This document shows, piece by piece, positions 16,843 through 25,475 of a DNA stretch of 64,000 nucleotides. The notes below the pieces were generated by a model. It was given only the letters and a program-made list of their open reading frames with translations. It was not told the DNA's origin and did not search any database. The translations under genes were made by a program, and so were the position numbers. Origin of the DNA: Aquamicrobium lusatiense (GTDB lineage Bacteria > Pseudomonadota > Alphaproteobacteria > Rhizobiales > Rhizobiaceae); the NCBI RefSeq assembly GCF_014201615.1, contig NZ_JACHEU010000001.1:2809631-2873630 (forward strand). Reading direction: 5' to 3'. How positions within the stretch are numbered: position 1 is the first letter of the stretch; every line of letters starts with the position of its first letter.

Positions 16843-18054
16843 TTACTCCGCCGGGGCGCTAACCGCCTTCGGCGCACGCTTCATCCCCAGCGTCACCTGT
16901 GCCAGCACGAAGGCGATGATCGCGCATACGGCGATGGCTGCCACCATCGGCAGGGGTGTACCGTCGAAGAAAATGCCGGCTCCCGCCATCGCCACGGCGC
17001 CGATGCCGAACTGAAGCGTTCCCATCAGCGCCGAAGCCGTTCCCGCTATCGCACCATGGTCGTCCATGGCCAGAACGGAGGTCGAGGGAATGACCAGTCC
17101 GACAAAGCCGTAACCAATGAACAGCATCGACGCCAGCACCCAGAGCTGATCGGCGCCGGATGCCATCAGCGCCAGAAGCACCAGCATCGTGGCGGCATAT
17201 CCCGCCACCGCGACCCTAACCACCCTTGCGAGCCCATAGCGCTGCGCAAGCGTGCCCGTCAGTTGCGACATGGCGAAGAACGACACCGCATTGAGGGAAA
17301 AGTAGACGCTGTAGAGATGCGGCGAGAGCCCGTAGTGATCGATGAGGATGAAGGACGAACTCGACAGGTAGACGAAGAAGGACGAGATCGCGAAGCCGCC
17401 CGTGCCGACGAGACCGAGAAACCTGCGGTCACCGAGCAGATGGCGGTAGCCGGCGAGCGATGTGCGCAGCGAACTGCCGACGCGCGCTGCCGCGGGGCGC
17501 GTTTCCTCGATCGAGGTGGCGAGCAACAGGCAGGCCACGAGAGCCGCGCCCGTCACCACCCAGAACACCGCCCTCCAGCCGAAGGCGTCGATGATGAAGG
17601 ACCCGGTCAGCGGCGCCAGGATAGGCGAGATCGAGAACACAAGCATCAGGAGCGACATCAATTTCGCGGCTTCGACACCCGTGTGCAGATCGCGCACCAC
17701 GGCCCGCGGTATGACCATGCTGGCGCAGCCGCCAAGCCCCTGAATGAAACGGAAGGCAATCAGCCATTCCACGCTGGGTGACAGCGCCGCCCCCACCCCG
17801 CCGATCATGAAAAGGAAAAGCCCCGCATAAAGCGGGGCCTTGCGACCTGCCATGTCGGAGATCGGCCCGACGGCAAGCTGGCCGACCGCCGTTGCGAGAA
17901 AGAAGATCAGCAGGCTCATCTGCACCGCGGCAGTGCTGGCGCCGAGATCTTCACCTATGGTGGGAAGTGCAGGCAGATACATGTCGATGGCGAAGGGACC
18001 GATGGCCGACAGCAGGCCGAGCACCACCGCGATGCGGTAGAATTTTGCAGGCAT
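16843..18054 (-). CDS. Bcr/CflA-type multidrug efflux MFS transporter
   Basis: 403 residues with about 12 membrane helices. FAIDMYLPALPTIGEDL after the first helix, GPISDMAGRKAPLY (the loop 2-3 motif A) and the RFIQGLGGCA segment are typical of the DHA1 Bcr/CflA subfamily, proton-driven exporters of drugs such as bicyclomycin, chloramphenicol or sulfonamides. The ATG at 18054 gives the family N-terminus; the longer 28-residue extension is Arg-rich and not family-like. It is divergent from a TetR-type regulator, which probably represses it. Confidence 0.88.
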   Translation of the reverse strand: MPAKFYRIAVVLGLLSAIGPFAIDMYLPALPTIGEDLGASTAAVQMSLLIFFLATAVGQLAVGPISDMAGRKAPLYAGLFLFMIGGVGAALSPSVEWLIAFRFIQGLGGCASMVIPRAVVRDLHTGVEAAKLMSLLMLVFSISPILAPLTGSFIIDAFGWRAVFWVVTGAALVACLLLATSIEETRPAAARVGSSLRTSLAGYRHLLGDRRFLGLVGTGGFAISSFFVYLSSSSFILIDHYGLSPHLYSVYFSLNAVSFFAMSQLTGTLAQRYGLARVVRVAVAGYAATMLVLLALMASGADQLWVLASMLFIGYGFVGLVIPSTSVLAMDDHGAIAGTASALMGTLQFGIGAVAMAGAGIFFDGTPLPMVAAIAVCAIIAFVLAQVTLGMKRAPKAVSAPAE

Positions 18055-18174
18055 TTCTGGCTCTTTCGTTTGGCGGGCGCGCCGGGGGAGGAACAGCACA
18101 ACCCGCAGAAAGATCGTCAGGCCATGCCTGAGAGACAAGACGCCGATCTTTATATTCGATATAAAAAATTTTTA

Positions 18175-18195
18175 GACTCATTTGCCCAAATAGTC
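18175..18195. promoter_or_regulatory. Possible TetR operator
   Basis: Imperfect inverted repeat GAC-TC-ATTTG-CC-CAAAT-A-GTC between the divergent efflux pump and TetR genes, in an AT-rich 160-bp promoter region. Assigned from position and symmetry only. Confidence 0.35.
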
Positions 18196-18217
18196 AATCA
18201 GTGATATATGATTTTTT

Positions 18218-18871
18218 ATGAAACCATCGATCGTTCCTGACACGCTCCCGCCACGCGGCCACGCCGCCAAGCGCAGCTTCATTCTTGAGGCGGCTGCCGA
18301 AGTGTTTTGCCGGGAAGGCTTTGCAGGAGCGAACATCGATCTCATCGCCGCCGAAGCCGGCGTTTCCCGACAGACGGTGTACAATCACCACGGCGACAAG
18401 GATGGGCTGTTCCGGGCTGTCGTTAGGGACATGACGGAGCGCTCCAACGCGGTCGTCTTTGCCACGCTCGGCACCTTTCCCGATCATCCCGGCGATCTGG
18501 AAACGGACCTGACCGACTTCGCAATGCGGATGAACCTCAACTGCATCTGCAACAGGGAGGGAAAATTCCTGCGCAGGCTGATTCAGGCTGAAAGCGAGCG
18601 CTGCCCTTCCCTGTTTGCCGACTGGCGCGAGGAAGGCCCCCGGCGCACCATGGCCGCACTTGCCGCGCGCTTCGCGCGGCTGGCCCATGCCGGTCTGCTG
18701 GTCATCGACGATCCGGACCTTGCCGCACGCCAGTTCCTCGCGCTTGCCAATGCCGATCTTCAGCTCACCCTGCTGATTGGAGAAACGCCCTCGCAGGAGG
18801 AAGTCAGGAGCGCCTCGGCCAATGGCGTACGCACCTTCCTGCGTGCCTTCGGTGTCCGCCAGCTGGCCTGA
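18218..18871 (+). CDS. TetR/AcrR family regulator
   Basis: 217 residues. The N-terminal helix-turn-helix (AAKRSFILEAAAEVFCREGF...VSRQTVYNHHGDKDGLF) is a clear TetR_N domain. The C-terminal ligand domain of about 150 residues resembles the AefR-like group. Located divergently from the Bcr/CflA pump, it is most likely its ligand-responsive repressor. The following 220 bp up to sspB contain no gene. Confidence 0.88.
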   Translation: MKPSIVPDTLPPRGHAAKRSFILEAAAEVFCREGFAGANIDLIAAEAGVSRQTVYNHHGDKDGLFRAVVRDMTERSNAVVFATLGTFPDHPGDLETDLTDFAMRMNLNCICNREGKFLRRLIQAESERCPSLFADWREEGPRRTMAALAARFARLAHAGLLVIDDPDLAARQFLALANADLQLTLLIGETPSQEEVRSASANGVRTFLRAFGVRQLA

Positions 18872-19091
18872 AGCGATGCCATCAGCAAAAACTGACGCAA
18901 ATCCGGCAGTTTTCCCCAGAACCGGAATGCAACCCAGCCGCACCCTTCACGTGTAACAGGCAGGGCCTGCGCGCAAGGATAGTGGCTAAACACATCCTTA
19001 CCTTGCTCATCTTGGTCAGGTAGCCCATATCCCGGTTTACGTGGTCGCCAAGCTTGATTACAGCTACTGCGACGATTCAACGGAAATGCTC

Positions 19092-19631
19092 ATGGCCGAC
19101 GACCATATCAGATACGACATCCTGGCTCAGGAAGCCCTGCGTGGTGTGATGCGCAAGGTTCTGGCCGAGGTTGCACGCACGGGTCTGCCGGGAAACCATC
19201 ACTTCTTCATCACATTCCTGACCGGCGCGCCGGGTGTTCGCATTTCGAGCCGCCTGCGCGAACGCTATCCCGAACAGATGACCATCGTGATCCAGTTCCA
19301 GTACTGGGACCTGAAGGTCACGGACAGCGGCTTCGAGGTCGGGCTTTCCTTCTCCGATATTCCCGAGAAGCTGGAAATTCCGTTCTCAGCCGTGCGCGGT
19401 TTCTACGACCCTTCGGTGAATTTCGAGCTTGAATTCGACGTCCGCACCGAGCCGGCAGAAGCTTCCGGGCCGGAACAGGAGCAGGAAGAGAAGCCCGCCC
19501 CTGCCCCTGCCAAGGTGAAGCCGGCAGCCGCGAAGAAGGCCGCGGAAGCGAAAAAGAACGAGGCGGAAGAAGAGCCTGCCCCCGCGAAGGGCGCCGAAGT
19601 CGTTTCGCTCGACGCATTCCGCAAGAAATAG
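19092..19631 (+). CDS. sspB: ClpXP adaptor SspB (alpha-proteobacterial type)
   Basis: A 179-residue protein when started at the ATG at 19092 (GGAA 7 nt upstream; another ATG is two codons earlier). The first 110 residues form the SspB fold, including HFFITFLTGAPGVRIS and the MTIVIQFQYWDL strand. A Glu/Ala/Lys/Pro-rich linker follows, then a short conserved tail VVSLDAFRKK, the usual ClpX-docking end. It delivers ssrA-tagged proteins to ClpXP. The ssrA gene is 3 kb upstream on the same strand. Confidence 0.93.
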   Translation: MADDHIRYDILAQEALRGVMRKVLAEVARTGLPGNHHFFITFLTGAPGVRISSRLRERYPEQMTIVIQFQYWDLKVTDSGFEVGLSFSDIPEKLEIPFSAVRGFYDPSVNFELEFDVRTEPAEASGPEQEQEEKPAPAPAKVKPAAAKKAAEAKKNEAEEEPAPAKGAEVVSLDAFRKK

Positions 19632-19644
19632 GCAGGGTTTCCCG

Positions 19645-19842
19645 ATGGGCGAGATCGTCAACCTGCGCCAGATCCGCAAGCGGAAGGCGCGGGACGACAA
19701 GGAACTTGCCGCCGCTCAGAACCGGGCCCTGCACGGCCGCACCAAATCGGAGCGGGAACGCGACCGCAAAGCGGAAGAAAAATCCCGCACCCTGCTGGAC
19801 GGACATTTCCTGAAGCCCGTGCGCCCTTCCGAAGAGGATTGA
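19645..19842 (+). CDS. DUF4169 small basic protein
   Basis: 65 residues opening MGEIVNLRQIRKRKARDDK, rich in Lys, Arg and Glu and probably a single long helix; this opening is typical of DUF4169. Function is unknown. It is 13 bp after sspB on the same strand, so it is in the same operon. In many rhizobia a ribbon-helix-helix gene follows directly; here that gene is at 29539, beyond the kdp block. Confidence 0.82.
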   Translation: MGEIVNLRQIRKRKARDDKELAAAQNRALHGRTKSERERDRKAEEKSRTLLDGHFLKPVRPSEED

Positions 19843-20463
19843 TCCGGATCGACATTACGATGGCAGGCATGGAGATGGATCATGCCTCACCGCTCAGGCG
19901 CTCTCCTGAGGAAACCATCTCAGGTTTCGCTACGCTCGTGACACGGATTTCCGAATCAAGCCAGAACATCGGCCATGGCGGACCAGCCAGCTGAGGCGGC
20001 GTTCGCCTCGGTGTGCGGTCGGGTTTCCGTAGCGCTCGATCCAGCCCGGAATCGCTCCCGGCCTGCATTACAGATGACGGAGAAGTCACGACGCGCTGGC
20101 CGGGCGTAACGGTCCTTCCCGCCCCGAAAGCCCGAACCGGACGACAATCACCAAAGCCCCCAACTTGATTGCCGCGCGCCGCCTCGACGAGCTGTGCATT
20201 TGAATGTGCAGGGAGTTCTGGTCGCAAACGGCGCCATCTTTATGGAATGCTTATGCGTGGCGCCGGAATCTTTATCAGATTCCTATTATTCGAGGCCTTG
20301 TCCTCTCTCGAACCTATATGCGGTTCGCGTCCATATTGCCTGAAATTCCTCCTCCGGCACACGTGCCTGCGCCAGTGAGCGCTGGATGAATTGAAGTTGT
20401 GGCAGGCAAGGACGCGCGTCCTGCCTGCCATTGGTATCAACAGAAGATCCCGAGGCGAAAGCG
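19843..20463. other. Gene-poor 620-bp segment at the left edge of the kdp block
   Basis: No ORF here has a convincing start or family similarity. A 115-codon minus-strand frame (19880-20227) is Pro/Arg-rich and looks spurious. Small hairpins are visible, such as GAGGCG-GCGTT-CGCCTC near 20002 and the strong palindrome at 20401-20429. It probably holds the kdp promoter and the junction of an ancestral insertion. Confidence 0.5.
20401..20429. promoter_or_regulatory. Near-perfect palindrome upstream of the kdp operon
   Basis: The arms GGCAGGCA...GCCTGCC enclose AGGACGCGCGTCCT, giving a nearly uninterrupted 29-nt inverted repeat 35 bp before the first kdp-associated ORF. It could be an operator, an attenuator-type hairpin or the terminator of an upstream transcript. 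The sequence alone does not decide. Confidence 0.5.
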
Positions 20464-20544
20464 ATGGATATTCTTGTGCTGGCAATAGGGTTTGGATTTT
20501 TCGCGCTGATGTTTGGCTACATCAAAGTCTGCGAAAAGCTTTGA
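20464..20544 (+). CDS. 26-residue membrane peptide upstream of kdpF
   Basis: An ATG preceded by GAGGCGAAAGCG opens a frame encoding MDILVLAIGFGFFALMFGYI and six further residues, ending VCEKL: one hydrophobic helix with a short polar end. It is 16 bp upstream of kdpF, with GGGAG between them. Similar one-helix peptides precede kdpF in other proteobacteria as far as I recall, but are usually unannotated. It could be a small subunit or regulatory peptide of the Kdp complex, or a leader peptide. Confidence 0.6.
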   Translation: MDILVLAIGFGFFALMFGYIKVCEKL

Positions 20545-20560
20545 TCGGGAGAATTCACCG

Positions 20561-20650
20561 ATGACCATGGAATATTTCCTGGGTGCGGCAGTTGCCGCCT
20601 GCGTGACCGCATACCTGCTCTATGCCCTCGCTCGCCCGGAGCGCTTCTAG
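20561..20650 (+). CDS. kdpF: K+-transporting ATPase small subunit KdpF
   Basis: 29 residues, MTMEYFLGAAVAACVTAYLL then YALARPERF. One membrane helix ending in Y-A-L-x-R-P-E-x-F is the KdpF signature. It stabilises the KdpABC complex. The TAG stop is the first three bases of a palindromic repeat, so kdpF and kdpA are 126 bp apart instead of nearly touching as in most kdp operons. Confidence 0.9.
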   Translation: MTMEYFLGAAVAACVTAYLLYALARPERF

Positions 20651-20744
20651 AGCACTCCGCAGTCAGACGTAGTCGTCTGACCTTGCATGAATGCGGTCAG
20701 GATTTGGGGGCTGGAGCGGCGTTCGTCTGAACGCCCGATGCTCC
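20648..20744 (+). repeat. Palindromic element, family A copy 1, between kdpF and kdpA
   Basis: Starts TAGAGCACTCCGCAG, followed by the hairpin TCAGACG...CGTCTGA, then GCATGAATGCGG, a second hairpin GGCGTTC-GTCT-GAACGCC, and GATGCTCC. The first half aligns base for base with the element at 50109 (TAGAGCATTTTGCAG...GCATAAATGCGG). Its first TAG is the kdpF stop codon. Confidence 0.7.
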
Positions 20745-20776
20745 TGTCAGGGCAAAAGCTCGGAAAGCAACGATCG

Positions 20777-22474
20777 ATGACAATAAACGGATGGATACAG
20801 ATTCTGGTCTTTCTCGGGATCGCAATCGCGCTGGTGAAGCCGCTTGGCGGATACATCACGCGCGTCATGACTGGTGAGCGCACGATCCTCTCGACCATTT
20901 TCGGCCCCCTCGAGCGCGGCCTGTACCGCATTGCGGGAACGAGCGAGAAGGAGGAACAGCACTGGACGACCTATATGGCGGCCATGCTGCTCTTCAATCT
21001 GGCGGGCTTTGCGCTTCTCTATCTCTTGCAGCGTATACAGGGCGGACTGCCCTTCAACCCGGCCGGGATGGGGCCGGTCAGCGCCGACTCCTCGTTCAAC
21101 ACGGCGGTCAGCTTCATGACCAACACCAACTGGCAGGGCTATGGCGGCGAAACCACCATGAGCTACCTGACTCAGATGGCCGGCATCACGGTGCAGAACT
21201 TCGTGTCGGCGGCGGTCGGCATGGCCGGCGCCATGGCGATCATCCGCGGCTTTTCGCGCGCCTCCGTCAGAACCGTCGGCAACTTCTGGGTCGATCTGAC
21301 CCGCAGCACGCTCTATATCCTGTTGCCGATCTGCATCGTCGGCAGTCTGGTTCTGGTGTGGCAGGGCGTTCCGCAGAACCTCAACCCCTACACCGTCGCC
21401 ACGACGGTGGAAGGCGCCCGGCAGACGATCGCACAAGGGCCGGTCGCGTCGCAGATGATCATCAAGCATCTGGGCACGAATGGCGGCGGCTTCTTCAACG
21501 CCAACTCGGCCCATCCGTTCGAGAACCCGACGGCGCTGACCAACCTGATCCACATTCTGGCGATCTATTCGATCTCCTTCGCAATGCTGAACGTGTTCGG
21601 CCGCATGGTGGGCGATCAGAAGCAGGGCTGGGCGCTGCTTGGTGCAGTTCTCACCATCGTGGTGGCTGGCATCGGGGTCGTCTACTGGGCCGAAGCCGCC
21701 GGCAATCCGATCCTCCATGCGCTTGGCCTCGAAGGCGGGAACATGGAGGGCAAGGAAACGCGGTTCGGCATCGCGCTGTCCTCGCTCTTCGCCGTCGTGA
21801 CCACTTCGGCCTCTACGGGCGCGGTCAACACCATGCACGACAGCCTCATGCCGCTGGGCGGCCTGGTGCCTCTCTTCAACATGCAGATCCCGCCGCTCGG
21901 CGGCATCGGCGCCGGCGTTTACGGCACCCTGATCTTCGCGATCCTGGCCGTCTTCATCGCCGGCCTGATGGTTGGTCGTACGCCCGAATATATCGGCAAG
22001 AAGATCGAGGCCCGGGAGGTGAAGATGAGCATCCTTGCGATGCTCGGGCCGTCGCTTGCCATTCTGGTCCTGACCGCGATCGCCGTCGTGGTTCCTGCTG
22101 GCCTGTCCAGCATCCAGGATGCCGGTCCGCACGGACTGAGCGAGGTTCTGTACGCCTTCACCTCAGGCGCCAACAACAATGGCAGCGCCTTTGCGGGCCT
22201 GAGCGCCAACACGCCCTTCTACAACATCGCCATCGGGCTCGCGATGCTGATGGGAAGGTTTTTGCTCATCGTGCCGGTGCTGGCCATTGCGGGTTCGCTG
22301 GCCGCCAAGAAGAGCGTGCCGGCTTCCACGGGCACGCTGCCGACCACAGGACCGCTGTTCATCGGCCTTGTCGTCGGCGTGACGCTCATCGTCGGCGGCC
22401 TGACCTTCTTCCCCGTACTGGCGCTTGGCCCGATTGTCGAGCACTTCGCCATGGTGGCGGGCCAGACCTTCTGA
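20777..22474 (+). CDS. kdpA: K+-transporting ATPase potassium-binding subunit
   Basis: 565 residues, about ten membrane helices, and four pore-loop-like repeats of the K+ channel superfamily (for example [11 protein letters not shown] and [21 protein letters not shown]). It forms the selectivity filter and entry path of KdpFABC. The ATG at 20777 gives the family N-terminus (MTINGWIQI); upstream in-frame ATGs lie inside the repeat element. No truncation. Confidence 0.97.
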   Translation: MTINGWIQILVFLGIAIALVKPLGGYITRVMTGERTILSTIFGPLERGLYRIAGTSEKEEQHWTTYMAAMLLFNLAGFALLYLLQRIQGGLPFNPAGMGPVSADSSFNTAVSFMTNTNWQGYGGETTMSYLTQMAGITVQNFVSAAVGMAGAMAIIRGFSRASVRTVGNFWVDLTRSTLYILLPICIVGSLVLVWQGVPQNLNPYTVATTVEGARQTIAQGPVASQMIIKHLGTNGGGFFNANSAHPFENPTALTNLIHILAIYSISFAMLNVFGRMVGDQKQGWALLGAVLTIVVAGIGVVYWAEAAGNPILHALGLEGGNMEGKETRFGIALSSLFAVVTTSASTGAVNTMHDSLMPLGGLVPLFNMQIPPLGGIGAGVYGTLIFAILAVFIAGLMVGRTPEYIGKKIEAREVKMSILAMLGPSLAILVLTAIAVVVPAGLSSIQDAGPHGLSEVLYAFTSGANNNGSAFAGLSANTPFYNIAIGLAMLMGRFLLIVPVLAIAGSLAAKKSVPASTGTLPTTGPLFIGLVVGVTLIVGGLTFFPVLALGPIVEHFAMVAGQTF

Positions 22475-22524
22475 GAACCGTGGCAGCGGCCAGATGGCTG
22501 AGATCGATCGGATATGTCGTGAAC

Positions 22525-22549
22525 CCCCGCTCCCGTTTCCGGAGCGGGG
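22525..22549. other. Hairpin in the unusually long kdpA-kdpB gap
   Basis: Perfect 9-bp stem CCCCGCTCC / GGAGCGGGG with a 7-nt loop in a 223-bp gap between kdpA and kdpB. The rest of the gap has no gene. It could be an attenuator or an mRNA-stabilising structure. Confidence 0.5.
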
Positions 22550-22697
22550 CAGGCCAGACAGCCGAAGGCAGCACGTCATTTTCGGCAGCGCGCAGGCGCT
22601 GCAGGCGTGGCGCTCCCTGCAAGGCTTATCCCTGAATTTGCTCGCGGCGGCGTGACCGAGCGGTTGGCCCCCAACAACAAACGCGCTGGAGTTTCTC

Positions 22698-24770
22698 ATG
22701 AACCAGTCCAAATCCGCGAGCATGCTGGACGCTCGCATCCTCGTCCCGGCAGCCGGCGACGCCTTTCGGAAACTGAACCCGAAGAGCCTCGCTAGGAATC
22801 CGGTCATGTTCGTCGTCGCGGCGGTGTCGCTTCTGACGACGGTTCTGCTCGTGAAGGACATCGTGACGGGGGCCGAAAATGTCGGCTTTTCGTTGCAGAT
22901 CGTGCTGTGGCTGTGGTTCACGGTGTTGTTCGCCAATTTCGCCGAGGCCGTAGCCGAAGGGCGCGGCAAGGCGCAGGCAGATTCGCTGCGGCGCACGCGC
23001 AGCGAAACCGAGGCGCGTCGCCTCGTGGATGCCGAGGGCCTGGAAGTCGAGTCGGTTCCGGGCACCAGCCTGAAGGTCGGCGATATCGTTCTGGTTTCCG
23101 CCGGCGAGATCATCCCTTCCGATGGCGAGGTGATCGAAGGCGTGGCCTCCGTCAACGAAGCCGCCATCACCGGCGAGTCCGCACCGGTCATCCGCGAGTC
23201 GGGCGGCGACCGCTCCGCCGTCACCGGCGGCACGCAGGTGCTGTCCGACTGGATCAAGGTTCGCATCACCGCGGCGGCAGGTTCGACCTTCATCGACAAG
23301 ATGATCGCTCTCGTCGAAGGCGCCGAGCGCCAGAAGACGCCGAACGAGATCGCGCTCAACATCCTGCTTGCGGGCATGACGCTGATTTTCGTGCTCGCGG
23401 TCGTCACCATTCCGAGCTTCGCGGCCTATTCCGGCGGTATGGTTCCGGTGATCGTGCTGGTGGCCCTGTTCGTCACGCTGATCCCGACCACGATCGGCGC
23501 GCTGCTTTCGGCCATCGGCATTGCCGGCATGGATCGGCTGGTGCGCTTCAACGTCCTGGCCATGTCCGGCCGCGCGGTCGAGGCCGCCGGCGACGTCGAC
23601 ACGCTGCTGCTCGACAAGACCGGCACCATCACGCTCGGAAACCGTCAGGCCAGCGAATTCCGGCCCGTGCGTGGCGTCACCGAGTGGGATCTGGCCGATG
23701 CGGCGCAACTCGCATCGCTGGCCGACGAGACGCCCGAAGGCCGCTCGATCGTCGTGCTCGCCAAGGAAAGATACGGCATTCGCGCACGCGACATGGCGAG
23801 CCTGAACGCAACCTTCGTGCCCTTCACGGCGCAGACGCGCATGAGCGGTGTCGACGTTGACGGCACGTCGATCCGCAAGGGCGCGGTCGATGCGGTTCTC
23901 AAGCATGTGGAGCTTGCCACGGTCGCGACCGGCAGCACGCGTGCTTCCGCCGAAAGCGTCCGCGAACTGAAGGACATCTCCGACGAAATCGCCAGGGCGG
24001 GCGGCACGCCTCTTGCCGTGGTGAAGGATGGCCGCCTGCTCGGGGTCATCCATCTGAAGGACATCGTCAAGGGCGGCATCAGGGAAAGGTTCTCCGAGCT
24101 GCGCCGCATGGGCATCCGCACGGTGATGATCACCGGCGACAACCCGATGACAGCGGCCGCGATCGCGGCGGAAGCCGGCGTCGACGACTTCCTGGCGCAG
24201 GCGACGCCGGAGAACAAGCTGGCGCTCATCCGCGAGGAACAGGCCAAGGGCAAGCTGGTCGCCATGTGCGGCGACGGCACCAACGACGCCCCGGCGCTTG
24301 CCCAGGCGGATGTCGGCGTGGCCATGAACACCGGCACGGTCGCCGCCCGCGAGGCCGGCAACATGGTCGATCTCGACAGCGACCCGACGAAGCTCATCGA
24401 GATCGTCGAGATCGGCAAGCAGTTGCTGATGACGCGCGGCGCCCTGACGACGTTCTCTATCGCCAACGACATCGCGAAATATTTCGCGATCATCCCGGCG
24501 ATGTTCCTCGTCTTCTATCCGCAGCTCGGCGCGCTCAACCTGATGGGCCTCGCTTCGCCGCAAAGCGCGATCCTCTCGGCGATCATCTTCAACGCTCTCA
24601 TCATCGTCGCGCTGATCCCCTTGTCGCTCAAAGGCGTCAGATACCGTGCGATCGGAGCGGGCTCGCTGTTGTCGCGCAATCTCCTGATCTACGGGCTGGG
24701 CGGTATCCTCGTCCCCTTCGCGGGCATCAAGCTCATCGACATGGCGATCACCGCCGCGGGCCTCGCCTGA
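22698..24770 (+). CDS. kdpB: K+-transporting P-type ATPase catalytic subunit
   Basis: 690 residues. TGES (158-161, actuator domain), phosphorylated Asp306 in DKTGTIT, and [10 protein letters not shown] in the hinge region are all present, with seven expected membrane helices. It hydrolyses ATP to drive K+ uptake through KdpA. The ATG at 22698 has GGAG 7 nt upstream. Length and numbering match E. coli KdpB closely. Confidence 0.97.
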   Translation: MNQSKSASMLDARILVPAAGDAFRKLNPKSLARNPVMFVVAAVSLLTTVLLVKDIVTGAENVGFSLQIVLWLWFTVLFANFAEAVAEGRGKAQADSLRRTRSETEARRLVDAEGLEVESVPGTSLKVGDIVLVSAGEIIPSDGEVIEGVASVNEAAITGESAPVIRESGGDRSAVTGGTQVLSDWIKVRITAAAGSTFIDKMIALVEGAERQKTPNEIALNILLAGMTLIFVLAVVTIPSFAAYSGGMVPVIVLVALFVTLIPTTIGALLSAIGIAGMDRLVRFNVLAMSGRAVEAAGDVDTLLLDKTGTITLGNRQASEFRPVRGVTEWDLADAAQLASLADETPEGRSIVVLAKERYGIRARDMASLNATFVPFTAQTRMSGVDVDGTSIRKGAVDAVLKHVELATVATGSTRASAESVRELKDISDEIARAGGTPLAVVKDGRLLGVIHLKDIVKGGIRERFSELRRMGIRTVMITGDNPMTAAAIAAEAGVDDFLAQATPENKLALIREEQAKGKLVAMCGDGTNDAPALAQADVGVAMNTGTVAAREAGNMVDLDSDPTKLIEIVEIGKQLLMTRGALTTFSIANDIAKYFAIIPAMFLVFYPQLGALNLMGLASPQSAILSAIIFNALIIVALIPLSLKGVRYRAIGAGSLLSRNLLIYGLGGILVPFAGIKLIDMAITAAGLA

Positions 24771-24845
24771 GGCGGGACCCGCAAAACAGGCAATCACTCC
24801 GCATCCTTGCTGTTGTTCAGCGGCGGATCATTCGGGAAAAACAAG

Positions 24846-25418
24846 ATGCTCAAGCAAATCAGGCCTGCGATTTTCATGATCGTTGCCTTCACGATAATCA
24901 CCGGGCTTCTCTATCCGCTCGGCATCACCGGGCTCGCGCAGGCACTCCTGCCCTTCCAGGCCAATGGCAGCCTCATCGAGCGCAACGGCACGGTCGTCGG
25001 CTCCGGGCTGATCGGTCAGCGGTTCACCGGCGAGCGCTATTTTCACCCGCGCCCGTCGGCGGCCGGTGCAGACGGCTACGATGCGGGCGCATCCAGCGGG
25101 TCTAACTACGGCCCCACCAGCCAGGCGCTGCGCGATCGCGTGGCCGCCGATACACAGGCTCAACGCGCCGCGAACGGCAACCAGGCTGTTCCCATCGATC
25201 TCGTGACGACCTCGGGCAGCGGGCTCGATCCGCACATCACGCCGGAGGCCGCCTACTTTCAGGTCGGCCGTGTCGCCAAAGCGCGGGGCGTCGACGAGGC
25301 CGCCGTGCGTGAACTGGTCGAGCGCCATGTCGAGCCGCGGATGCTGGGCTTCATGGGTGAACCCGTGGTCAATGTTCTCAGGCTGAACCTGGCGCTCGAC
25401 GACGCCAATCTGTGCTGA
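24846..25418 (+). CDS. kdpC: K+-transporting ATPase subunit KdpC
   Basis: 190 residues: a single N-terminal membrane helix ([22 protein letters not shown]) and a periplasmic domain with GSxLIGQ-like [33 protein letters not shown] and VNVLRLN, all typical of KdpC. It may act as an affinity-raising subunit. It ends 57 bp before kdpD. Confidence 0.96.
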   Translation: MLKQIRPAIFMIVAFTIITGLLYPLGITGLAQALLPFQANGSLIERNGTVVGSGLIGQRFTGERYFHPRPSAAGADGYDAGASSGSNYGPTSQALRDRVAADTQAQRAANGNQAVPIDLVTTSGSGLDPHITPEAAYFQVGRVAKARGVDEAAVRELVERHVEPRMLGFMGEPVVNVLRLNLALDDANLC

Positions 25419-25475
25419 ACGAAGTTGTCAGGATGGCTATAATAGGCGTCCTGACCGTTGATCCGGAGCCCATGC

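Noticed and set aside
18150..18165. AT-rich TATATTCGATATA as an operator for the TetR protein.
   Set aside because: Its symmetry is only the trivial TATAT/ATATA repeat; it is as likely to be part of a promoter -10 region.
19880..20227. 115-codon minus-strand frame in the gap before the kdp block.
   Set aside because: Pro/Arg-rich composition, no ribosome site, no recognisable family, and it stops and starts inside a region of small hairpins.
22650..22690. A stretch GTGACCGAGCGGTTGG before kdpB resembles the D-arm region of tRNA-Ser/Leu.
   Set aside because: No anticodon arm, variable arm or TTCGA T-loop follows; within 50 nt it runs into the kdpB ribosome site. At most a fragment or chance match.
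22626..24797. Long open frame antisense to kdpB (over 700 codons).
   Set aside because: Asp/Arg/His-rich shadow of kdpB with no family similarity; kdpB is complete on the plus strand.
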